35,716 nt of DNA from CAYXRK01 sp964467615. GTDB lineage: Bacteria; Hydrogenedentota; Hydrogenedentia; Hydrogenedentales; GCA-2746185. The stretch is from assembly GCA_964467615.1 (NCBI GenBank), contig CAYXRK010000024.1, positions 1 to 35,716 on the forward strand, in the 5' to 3' direction. Positions within the stretch are counted from its first letter, which is position 1; each line of letters starts with the position of its first letter. Below, in pieces: positions 16,089-26,000 of the stretch. The notes below the pieces were generated by a model. That model saw only the letters and a program-made list of their open reading frames with translations. It had not been told where the DNA came from and ran no database searches. Made by a program: the position numbers and the translations under genes.

Positions 16089-18977
16089 CTACTCTTTGCT
16101 GATTCGGCGCGTTTTTTTGGCGATGGCGCGTTCTTTGGCGGCGAGGAGTTGGCAGGTGTAGTCGGATTCTTCTCGGGGGGGGGATGCGGGAGTTGGTTCG
16201 GTGGTCGAAGATTGTGCGGCGGCGTGCTCGGGGAGATCGATGCCGAAGCTGATGGGTGGGCCTTGGGACCGGAATTGGCGTTGTTGGGCGGGGGCGGCGA
16301 AGTAGGCGCCCGTGACGGGTTGGGGGCGTAGTGGCGGCGCGGGCATCAGGCTACCGATCGCGGGCAAGCGGCGGAAGGCGCGGGCGATTGGATCGTAGAT
16401 GAGACTGAAGGGGATGACGACGCGGCGTATGAATATCTCGATGGGGAACAGGCAGACGGCGAGGAGGACGAGCCAGCGCCAAATGGGCGTGACGTTGGCG
16501 GCGGCCCTGAGATCGTGTACGAAGGGATTCGCGCCGGGCTCGGCGACGCGCCCTCCGCCCTCGGCGGCGACTTGCTCGATGAGCGGCATGTTCGTGCTGG
16601 TGTATTCATACTCGGGCGAATAGCCGAGCGCGAGGCCGGCGGGGATGGTTCCTTGCGTGCCGTCTTCGCGGTTGTAGAGGATGTTCACCATGTACACGCC
16701 GTCATCGGACAGGGGGAAGGACCCTTCGTAGATGCCGGGGCCGGTCTGGGGGAGTTCGAGGTCCGCGCGTTTGTACTCCGGGCCGGGGCCGGTGACGACG
16801 CCGCGCGGGCGCAGGAAATTGATGAAGTTGCCGTCGTCATCGACGGCGTCGATTCGGACTACGCCGCGGCCGTCTTCGAGTTTGGTGTCGACGCGGAAGT
16901 TGGCTGGGCTGATTTCGCGCGTGGCCCAGCGTACCGTTTGCGCCCAGAAGCGGTTGAAGCCGTCCCAGGTGACCCAATCGCGCGCCCAACGCGCGGTCAC
17001 GTCCGACGTGAATGCGACGGACTTGCCCAGCCCGAAGCGCCAATGCGCGAGGACAGGGTCGCCTTCGTTCGAGATGAGCGGGACCGTGGCCGTTTCCTTC
17101 GGGGTGGTGACAACGTAGCCCTGCAGTTCGGGCAGGGCGGTTTTTGCGATGCCGTAGAGCAACTCGGAGTCGTGGTTCGGCGCGGGGATGAAGGGTTTCT
17201 CGATGAGGAGTCCGCGTTTAACGACCGCGGCCTCTTTCGTGAAAATTTGGGGCAGGTTATTCGGGTTGTTGACCAAATAAAACTGGCCGCCCGTTTGTTT
17301 CGCGATATTCTGCAACATGTTTTGGTCGCTGGGGCTGTGCGGGTTGATGCAGACCGTGCTGACGGCGATCCCGCCCGCGGCGAGCTGCTTTAGTAATGAG
17401 AGAGCCGGCGGGGCGGGGTCGCCGTCGGAGATCATGATCACGCGCTTGACGGCGGCGTCCGCGCTGACGAGCGCGCCATACGCGAGACGCAGCGTGGGAT
17501 CGACGGAGGGCATGTCTCCGATTTGTTGGCTCGCGGCGCGGATGCGTTGGCGCATGAAGCTCTTGTCGCCGACGGGTTGCAGTTCGTAAATCCAGGTGTC
17601 ACCCGTGGAGAGATATCCGAGCGTACCCATGAGGTCTTGCGATGACAGGACGTTGAGCGCGGCAAGGGCAATCTCGCGCGCCCAGGCGTTGCCGTCGGTG
17701 AACTCGCAGGTGTGCATGACGAGGGCGAGCGCGCCGCGCGGGAGGATCTTGCGCTGCTTGATGTCCATATTGACCGGCAATGCGCGCTCGACGGGGGTGT
17801 CGAGGTAGCCGCCGGCGCCGAAGGATTGCGGCCCGCCGATCATGACGAGGCCGATGCCGAGATCGCGCACCATCGCTTCGAGCGCGCCGAGTTGTTCGGC
17901 GGTGAGGTCGGTGCTGCTTACGTCTGAGAGGACGACGGCGTCGTAGTTCTGGAGTTGTGCGAGCGACGAGGGCAGCGCGCCGGGGTCGGTGAGGTTGACC
18001 GTTATTCCCTCGGCCTCGAGTGCGGGCGCGAGGTACGTGCTGTGGTCGCGGTCGGCCTCGACGTACAGCACGCGCGGTTCGCCTTGAACGAATGTGAACG
18101 CGCGTCCTTCGTTGTTCGCGAGGACGGTATCTTGGTCCGATTCGATCTCGACTTCGTATTCGTAGAAGCCTGACGTTGGAATTTCCTGCGTCAAGATAAA
18201 CGTGTTGTCGCCTTTTTGGAGCGTGACGTTTTGCGGCGCGAGCATGCGACGTTCGTCGCCGGTCTTCTGGTAAACGCGCAGTGTCGCCTGGCTGTCTTGA
18301 TCGGCCTGCGCGACGATTCGCAACTGGAACGGCGCTTCGGCGTCGTTCTGGCTTGGCGTCGTGACTTCGCGGACGCGGACTTCGGGGCGTGGGCCGGTAT
18401 GGAGGGGAACGACATCCACCGCGACACCGGCGGCGCGGGCGATTTTCGCTTCCTCGAGCGCCGCGCCGCGCGTTTCGTTGCCGTCGGAGAAAACGACCAT
18501 CCGCTTCATGTGCCCTTGCGGGAACGCGGCCATCGCGAGGCGCATTGCGGCGGCAAGATCGGTCTGTTCGCCACCGACATAGGACAGGACGTCGCGCAGA
18601 CCGAGGGTCTTGTCAGCGCCGAGCTCGATGCTGGCGTCTTCGCCGAACACGATGACGCCCGCCTTGTCCTTCTCCGTCATGAATTGATCCGCGGCGTTGC
18701 GCACGGCCTGCGCGGAGGCGAGGCGCGATTCCTCGGGGACGCTGTTCGAGTAATCGAGCAGGAAGAACACGGCGAGTTCATCGTTCACGCGGACGATTTC
18801 CATTCCGGCGAGGGCGAAGATGAGAGAAATCAGTATGACTACGCGGAGCGTGACGGCGATCCATTTGCGGCCGCGGTCGAGCGTCTGGATGCGCGTGCCC
18901 ATCCAAATCGCCCAGGGCACGAGGACGAGCAGCGCGAGTGCCCAGGGGAATACGAAGCGTGGGACGATGTACGTCAC
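16089..18977 (-). CDS. VWA-domain and GATase-like membrane protein
   Basis: A 962-residue inner-membrane protein. Two N-terminal TM helices (about 10-27 and 41-59) precede a von Willebrand A domain with an intact MIDAS start DYSNS (D75 region) and FSDGNETRG. After a beta-sandwich region comes a class I glutamine-amidotransferase-like fold (YDAVVLSDVSSTDL...IGGPQSFGAGGY), without a visible catalytic Cys nucleophile motif, and then a second VWA-like segment whose MIDAS position reads HTCEF. A last TM helix (WRWLVLLAVCLFPIEIFI) leads to a Pro-rich cytosolic tail. This layout is common beside BatA-like proteins and AAA MoxR ATPases in Planctomycete-like bacteria; function is unproven. The GTG start overlaps the NHL gene stop (GTGA). 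A mismatch-bearing hairpin overlaps its stop codon. Confidence 0.83.
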   Translation of the reverse strand: MTYIVPRFVFPWALALLVLVPWAIWMGTRIQTLDRGRKWIAVTLRVVILISLIFALAGMEIVRVNDELAVFFLLDYSNSVPEESRLASAQAVRNAADQFMTEKDKAGVIVFGEDASIELGADKTLGLRDVLSYVGGEQTDLAAAMRLAMAAFPQGHMKRMVVFSDGNETRGAALEEAKIARAAGVAVDVVPLHTGPRPEVRVREVTTPSQNDAEAPFQLRIVAQADQDSQATLRVYQKTGDERRMLAPQNVTLQKGDNTFILTQEIPTSGFYEYEVEIESDQDTVLANNEGRAFTFVQGEPRVLYVEADRDHSTYLAPALEAEGITVNLTDPGALPSSLAQLQNYDAVVLSDVSSTDLTAEQLGALEAMVRDLGIGLVMIGGPQSFGAGGYLDTPVERALPVNMDIKQRKILPRGALALVMHTCEFTDGNAWAREIALAALNVLSSQDLMGTLGYLSTGDTWIYELQPVGDKSFMRQRIRAASQQIGDMPSVDPTLRLAYGALVSADAAVKRVIMISDGDPAPPALSLLKQLAAGGIAVSTVCINPHSPSDQNMLQNIAKQTGGQFYLVNNPNNLPQIFTKEAAVVKRGLLIEKPFIPAPNHDSELLYGIAKTALPELQGYVVTTPKETATVPLISNEGDPVLAHWRFGLGKSVAFTSDVTARWARDWVTWDGFNRFWAQTVRWATREISPANFRVDTKLEDGRGVVRIDAVDDDGNFINFLRPRGVVTGPGPEYKRADLELPQTGPGIYEGSFPLSDDGVYMVNILYNREDGTQGTIPAGLALGYSPEYEYTSTNMPLIEQVAAEGGGRVAEPGANPFVHDLRAAANVTPIWRWLVLLAVCLFPIEIFIRRVVIPFSLIYDPIARAFRRLPAIGSLMPAPPLRPQPVTGAYFAAPAQQRQFRSQGPPISFGIDLPEHAAAQSSTTEPTPASPPREESDYTCQLLAAKERAIAKKTRRISKE

Positions 18978-19906
18978 GCGAGACGCTCCAACGGAAACCG
19001 CTGGACGCGGTGGTTGCCTGTGTCGGCGACGAAGACCATGCCCTCGGGCGAGACGGCGACGCCGCGGGGATCGTTCATTTCACCGGGTCTTCTGCCTGGC
19101 CCGCCGAATGAGGCGATGAATTCTCCTGCGAGCGTGAACCTGGAGATGCGGTGCGTGCCGTACTCCACGGTGACAATGGTTTCGTCCGGCGCGAGGGCGA
19201 TATCGAACGGGTATTTTAATTGGCCGGGTCCATCGCCTGGGCCACTGATGATTCGGACCAATTCGCCGGTAGGCGTGAAACATTGGAGGCGGTGGTTCGT
19301 CGTATCGGCCACGACGATCGTACCGTCCTTCGTGACTCGCACGCCCATCGGCCGGCTGAACTGTCCGGGGCCGTCGCCCAGCGATCCCCATTGCCGCGCG
19401 AACCGGCGATTTGTATCGAACACGTGGATGCGCTCGGCGTTCTCGCCGTACTCGCTGACGACGTAGCCGTCCGCAGTGGGCGCGATGTCCGTCGGATAGA
19501 TGAACTGATCGGGGCCGTTGCCGTACTCGCCCCATGTCTTTAGAAGTTCGCCGTCCCGCGAATACTCGAGGATGCGATGGTAATGCGTGTCGGGCACGAC
19601 GACCGTGCCATCGGCCGCGAAGCTGACCGCGGTTGGCGTGCCGTTGGCGGCGTCCGGGGTGCGCCACAACGTGAGGAACGCTCCATCCTCGTCGAAGACC
19701 TGGATGCGGCCGGTCGTGTCGATGACGTAGACGCGGCCATCGAGTACGCCGATCGCGCGGGGTTTGAGAAAGGAGCCGTCGCGCAGTCCTTCGCTTCCCC
19801 AGATGAGTACGTCGCCCGCATCCCCTCCCCCGCTCCGACCGCACGACGCGGCCGTCACCGATGCGGCGGCGAGGAAGTCCCGGCGGGAAATACGTGTAGC
19901 GCGCAT
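18974..19906 (-). CDS. Tat-exported NHL-repeat beta-propeller protein
   Basis: A 310-residue protein with a twin-arginine signal SRRDFLAAA (7-15) and a possible lipoprotein Cys (TAASC, C22). The rest is a six-bladed NHL propeller: blades are marked by repeats such as GDGPGQFSRPMGVRVTKDG, DTTNHRLQCF, GDGPGQLKYPFDIALAPD, and DTGNHRVQRF. NHL propellers bind partner molecules and rarely have enzymatic activity. Its stop codon overlaps the start of the VWA gene, so the two are coupled and probably act together at the membrane. It starts 95 bases after the end of the synthase operon; a functional tie to lipid synthesis is not shown. Confidence 0.84.
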   Translation of the reverse strand: MRATRISRRDFLAAASVTAASCGRSGGGDAGDVLIWGSEGLRDGSFLKPRAIGVLDGRVYVIDTTGRIQVFDEDGAFLTLWRTPDAANGTPTAVSFAADGTVVVPDTHYHRILEYSRDGELLKTWGEYGNGPDQFIYPTDIAPTADGYVVSEYGENAERIHVFDTNRRFARQWGSLGDGPGQFSRPMGVRVTKDGTIVVADTTNHRLQCFTPTGELVRIISGPGDGPGQLKYPFDIALAPDETIVTVEYGTHRISRFTLAGEFIASFGGPGRRPGEMNDPRGVAVSPEGMVFVADTGNHRVQRFPLERLA

Positions 19907-19956
19907 CGTTCCATACTACCCCGGTCGTTGCGGCGAATTCGCGTTGCACGGGCCCG

Positions 19957-19983
19957 CCCGTCGACAAGCTCAGGGCGAACGGG
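19957..19983. repeat. REP-like palindrome of the 'cgacaagctcagggcgaac' type
   Basis: The 27-base sequence from cccgt to acggg has outer complementary arms and the core cgacaagctcagggcga, a dispersed repeat seen between genes in many bacteria. It occupies the gap between the PfaC-like gene and the NHL gene and may act as a boundary or message-stability element. Confidence 0.6.
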
Positions 19984-20001
19984 TTTGGGGCGCGCCGTAG
20001 G

Positions 20002-23000
20002 TTACGGCTCGACAATACGTACAGCGAAGTCCTGCATGTGGTAGATCGTGCGGCCGTCGACGCTGAGGTAGCCCTCGCCCCAGAGGATGTGGCGAGCATC
20101 ATCGACGCGGGTGATCGCGGCGGTGACAGTGACGCGATGATCGGTCGGCAGGACTTGTCCGCGATAGGTCCAGCGATGCTCTTCGCCGATCGCGAGCGAT
20201 TCGATGCGTGGATGTTCGCTGACGCGCCAGCGTTCGACCGCGGCATATTTGAGGAGTTGGACGAAGGCCTCGATACCTAGCGAACCGGGCCAGACGGGGT
20301 CTTGGTAGAAGTGGGCCTTGAAGAACCAATCCGATGGAACAACGTCCTTGACGGCGCGGAGGAACCCGAGACCGTGCGGGCCGCCGTTTGGGTCGAACAC
20401 GTCCACCACGTCGACCATGCGGAGCATATCGTCCGGAAACGGCGCCGCGTCCGAAAATGGGAACGGAGTGCTTACGCTTCGTTCCTTTTCGTTCGGCTGG
20501 TAGACGTTGGCGTCGCGCAGACCGACCTGGTTCGCGAGGGCGTCGGCGGAGAAGAAGCCGAAGTAGGTATCGCCGGAATAGATTTGGCGCGGACCGGCGC
20601 GCATATCGTGTTCGTAATTCTGAATGATCATGCCACCCGATCGGGAAACGTTCGTGCATTTTACGCGCGTCGTGAGCGTACCGATATCGGGCGTGACGGC
20701 GACGTGTTGGATCGCGCGGCCGCCGAGATTGCGGAAGCGGAGATCGGTGTTACTCGTGAGCGCGGACCCCATGTAGGCGCCGAACCAGCCGCAGGGTTGC
20801 AGGGCAGTTTCGAGGAGGATGGCAAACGGCATGTGGCCCTGGCGCTCGGCCTCGAAATACCATTCGCCGGGCGGTACGTCGTATTCGGCCTCGATTTCGC
20901 CGCCCGGGCCCATCTTCCACTGGGGGTGATCCGTGCGGGTGATTCGATCCAGGAACTTGTACGGCGGTCCCGGCAAGCGCGCGATTTTTCGGTCGCGGTC
21001 AAACACCCTATAACGATCTCCAAAGGCATCGGAGGGGTTGCCGACGGCGAACGCGATGATCGAATCATTGGCGAAAACTACGCTCTTAGATTGCATGGGT
21101 CGCGTCGTTGAAGACCATAATTCTTCGAGATATTCGCGCGAAACGCCGGTGAGTTGGACCGAAAGGTCTGCGATCTCGACGATGGGCTTTCCGTCGGCGT
21201 ACATCAATGCGTCGGCAATCGCGTAGGCGTCCGGGCCGAAACCGATTTCTTTCAGCTCAATCTCATAGACGACCTTTTCGGTCGATTCGATAACTTGGCC
21301 GCGGCATTTGAGTTGGCTGCGCACGCCCGGCACGGGGCCGTGGGTCACTTGGCCGCTTTCGGCGACGAAGCCCATGCGCGCGAGCATGACGCGGAAGGTG
21401 TGCAGGCAGCATTCGTACATGAGCGTGCCGGGCATGACGCGGTCGTCAACGAAGTGGCACGTTAGAAACCAGTCGTCGGGATAGACGTCCATCTCGCCGC
21501 GGATGACGCCCATGCCGTAGCGCCCGGCCGCGGGATCGAAATCGAGAATGCGATCCACGAGCTTCATTCGCCCGCCGGGGAGGCCGGCAGCGGTGCGAAT
21601 CGGGAGATTCGCGAAGGCGAGGCCGAAACAAGCGGCCAGGTCGCCGCGGCGAAATGCGTCCAATTGCTCGTCGGAATAGGACTCGCGGCCGAGCGGAACC
21701 AGATCGCGCCAGTCCTGCGGCTTCACGCCAGGACGCTGGCGCAAATCGAGTTGCGTACGCACGATGCCCTGTCCGGCGGCAAGCGCCGCGGCGGTGAAGA
21801 ACCCAGCGCAGCCATCGCGCATGGTGAGGACCGGGCGGCCATCCACCGTGGCGTCAAAGTTGAAGCGGAACAAATGGGTTTCGCCCTGGCGGAAAAAACG
21901 TTCGATACGGATGTCGTAGCGAATGGTGCGGCCAGCTTCGGGAAGCGGCGCGTGAAAGGTAATTACGGCGTCGAGCAGCCGGTAGACGGCGTGACCCCGC
22001 GTCTCGAAATCGATACCGAGGTAGCCGGAGAGGAACAAGTCGGCCTGACCCGCTTCGACGGCGATGCAGGTAGGGATTCGGCCATTGTCGAGATACCAAG
22101 CGCCGGGGCGGACGTCGTGCTCAGTGACAATGCGGGCATGTGTCATCGAGCGCGGTTCGCCTTCGATGGTGAGGACCCGATCCACCAACATCAGCGGTTC
22201 GTCGGGCAGGCGCACTCGCCTGGGATGGGCGTCGATTGGCGCGAAGGCGGGGCCGAGGACTTTTGCGATCGAGCCCACGGCGAATTCGAGACATTGGTTG
22301 CGATCCAACGCGAGGGGGATATTCGGCATTGAGGTTGTGGATCGCGGGCTGGTAGCTAACCGGGCGGGTTGGAATGGGGTCAACGCATCTGGGGTAGCTG
22401 CATGGGCTGGAAGCCCATGCCACTCGAGTTGGATCGTGATCGCGTCCGCCAAGGCGGCGGTTGCGGCTTCGCTGAAGCGGAGGTACGCGGCGTGCGCGTC
22501 GGCTTTGGAGTGTTCGACGCGCTCCCACTCACCGACGAGGTCGCCGAAATCGTACTCGGCGGGCCCGGTTTCGATATCGCCCTCGGTTGGAAACGCGGGA
22601 AACCAGGGCGGTGGTCCTTTCGCAACTTCGAGCTCGCGCGTGCGCGCAGCGGGATGAAGGCGTGGGCGGACGGGTGGCGCTGGGACCGTGAACGCCGCGC
22701 CGCCTATGTTGATGCGGATTGTGTCCGTCGGCTTCGGCCGGGGCGCGAGGCCCATGGCGAAGGTCTCTTGTCCGTAGAGAACGCTTAAGTCGACCGCGAC
22801 CCTGTCGGCGATGAGGGCGGCGAGGCAACGGAGCACAAGCGAGACCGGATCCTGGCCCGCGTAGCAAAGGGCCTTGGTGAGGTGTGGACGGCCCCGAAGA
22901 ATCTCGCCGATCATCCTCGTGCATGAGGCCCCAGGGCCCATTTCGAGAAGGACACGCGCGCCGTCGTAGTAAGCGGCTTCGAGCATCTTTGGGTAGTCAA

Positions 23001-26000
23001 TACCGTAGATCGCTTGGGCCAAAACGGAATCGGCGGCGCTTTCGCGGGAGACGTTGTAGGCCGTGCCCCACGCGCCGCTGTAGTAGCGGATGCCCCTCGG
23101 CGGAGTCGTGTCGAGCAAGTGAAGGTCGCGGTAGGGCACTTGGACTTCCTTGGCGACTTCGCAATGCACGGTGGTGACGCCCTGAAGCGGGAAGAATTCG
23201 CAATCGAGTTTTTTGACGAGGCGTTCGACGGCGTGAACGTCGCCGCCGACGACGCATTCCTGCAGCGTGTTGACGGCAAGGCTGTAGACCTTTTTGTGGT
23301 CTTGCATTGCCGCGCGTACGACTTTGGCGGGTCGATCGATGATGCCGAGCGCCCAGTCGACCGTCTTGTGGCTGGGAAGTTTCCAGGCCCTGCGGACGGC
23401 CTTGCACTCGCCCGCCAAATCTTCCGTGAACAAGGTGGAGTCGTTTACACGGCGGAGCATTTCGTCCCGAGCGGTCCAAGCGCGGGTGGCGACGAGGCCC
23501 GCAGTCTCACCGAGGCTGTAGCCGATCACGGCGGAAGGCCGCACGCCAAAGCGCTCGATCAGTTCCGTGACGGCGGAACCGAGCGCGACTTGGCCGAAGA
23601 GAATGGCCTTGTGATCCTGGTGAACGTCGGCGGGATCGGCGGGGTCCCAGAATGTATTGGGCTGAAACTGGCTGAATAGGCGGCGGTTTTCCTGGTCTTG
23701 CTTGCGAAGGACCTCGGGCCAATGAACAAAGAGGCCGCGGCCCATCCCGAGGTATTGGTTGCCCGAACCGGGATACACGAACGCGATTCCCGCGTCGGGG
23801 CCGAGAGGTTCGGGCGAAAAGAATATGCGGTCGCGCATGCGCGGGGGGACGGTCGAGGCGTCCAGTTTCGTGTCGGGCGATTCGGTCAGCGCGCGGTGGG
23901 CGAATTCGACAAGTTCGAGCAGTTCGCCGGGAGATCGCGCGACGAACGACACGGCGAAGTCCTTGGCGCGATCGTCGCGGGTGGTCCGCCACCAACTGCG
24001 CGCGAGCGACTCGATTGGCTCGGCCCGATCCTTCTCGGCTTCGGCGCGAAGTCGCTGCACTGCAACAAGCAATGCGGAAATGGTGTTCGCTTCAACGACG
24101 AAGAGGCCTTCGTCGCGCGCACCCAGGGGTTGCACGCGCTCGGCTTCTACGGTGGCGGGCTGCTCGCCGGAGAATTCCTCGAGGAGGACGGCGAGGCCGC
24201 TTCCTTCGATGCCCTCCGAGCATACCGCGGCGCGGCGCGGGCCTTCGGCGCGATCGCGGAGCCAGTATTGGACCGCGCGACCCGACGCAGCAGGCGGAAG
24301 TATTTCGTGGTAGACGCTTAGGCAGGTCTTGACGAACGACGCCATTCCGGACGCTGCGCCGGCGAGGCCAACGTCGTTGGATGTGGAGGCCGAGTGGCGT
24401 ACGCCGCTTACGGGAATCGCGGCCGCGTGAGACGACTCAACAAAGGGAAGAACTTCGACGCCGAAGCCGGACTCGGTCAGGGCGGCGTCGAGCGCCCGAC
24501 CCCCACTCCGTTCGCCTTGCGCGTGTCCGACGCCACGAATGACCGCGTAGACGCGGTTGTGATCGCGTTCGGCGTCCTCGAGACGCTTGAGGACGACCGC
24601 GGCCGCGCCTTCGCCGATGGTCTCGCCGTTGCCGGCGTGAAGCGCGCGGCACAATGAGGCGCGAACATCGCCGGCGAAATCCACCGCGCCCGCGAGCGCG
24701 AGCAAGACGTCGCCGTTTTGAAGCGCGCGGACGGCCTGCTCGATGACGCAGAGGCCGGAGGCGTCCTCCGCGGACAACGTGAAACTTGGCCCGCCGAATC
24801 GAAATTCGCGGGCGATGCGGCTCGCGGCGATGCTGGCGAGTCCGCCCATGGTGCGGTTGGCCGTGAGCGGCGGCATGGCGGCGTCGCGCAGGGAGTTCGT
24901 CCATTGACCGAGGGCGGCGTCATCGAGTTGGAGGCCGAGCTTGTCCGCCCAGGCCGGCGTGTTGTTCGCGAGATTCCAGCGGAACGAATAGTTCGTCGTG
25001 TTGAGGTCGAGCGCCGAACCGATGAAAACGCCCGCGGCCGGATCCTCGGCACTATAGTCGACGGATGCGTCATCCAGGGCGCGGGCGGCGACGAGCAACA
25101 TGAGCAATTGCTGCGGCAACAGTTCTCGAATTTCGTTGGGAGGAATGCGGAAGCGGCCCGCGGGGAACGCAAAATTTTCAATGAAGTGGCCCCGGTGCTC
25201 GGCGAGTCCGGCGTGAAGTCCCGCGGAATCTTGGTCAAACCCCCACCAATGGTTGGGCGCAACCGGCGAATGCTGATCGGCGCCGAAGACGCGTTCCTGA
25301 AATGCGCGGAGGGAATTCCAGGGACCGAACCAGGCATCCATGCCAACGACGGCGACGGCGGGCGGAACAGATTTTGTCACGCGGATCGATTTTGGGCGTG
25401 GCGCATCGACGTGCTCCTCGACGAGCACGTGCGCGTTGATTCCGCCAAACCCGAACGCGCTGACTGCGGCGCGGCGCGGTTGTCCTTCGGCCCGGGGGCG
25501 CCAGGGCTGGGGACGTTGAAGCACTCGGAACGGGCCTTGATCGAGACCGAGGCCCTGGGCTGGGCGCGAGAAATTCGCGGTCGGCGGGAGTGTGTTGTTG
25601 CGCAACGCAAGAAGGGTCTTCAAGAGCGCGGCACCGCCCGCGGCGGTAAGCAAATGGCCAACGTTCGACTTAACCGATCCGATGACGCATTGGCCGGGGG
25701 TCCAATCCTCGGCGGCCCAAAGCGAACGTAGACTTTCAACCTCGACGCGGTCGCCGACGGGCGTGCCGGTCGCGTGGCATTCGATCAAGTCGACCTCGGA
25801 GGGACGCCATTCGGCCTGTTCGCAGGCGGAGCGCATCGCGCGGAGTTGGCCTTCGCTGGAGGGGGCGAGAAGGCTGCCGCCCATGTCGTTCGAGAGGCCG
25901 ATGCCGCGGACAATGCCGTGAATTCGGTCGCCCTGCGCGCGAGCATCTTCGAGGCGTTTGAGAAGGAACACCGCCGCGCCTTCGCCGACGACGAGGCCGT

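Noticed and set aside
16064..16089. Hairpin at the end of the VWA gene as an intrinsic terminator
   Set aside because: The stem has a mismatch, overlaps the stop codon and lacks a T-tract, so it is only mentioned, not called.
18216..19466. Long plus-strand open frame opposite the VWA and NHL genes
   Set aside because: It is antisense to two well-supported genes and its product has no domain character; long antisense frames are expected at this GC content.
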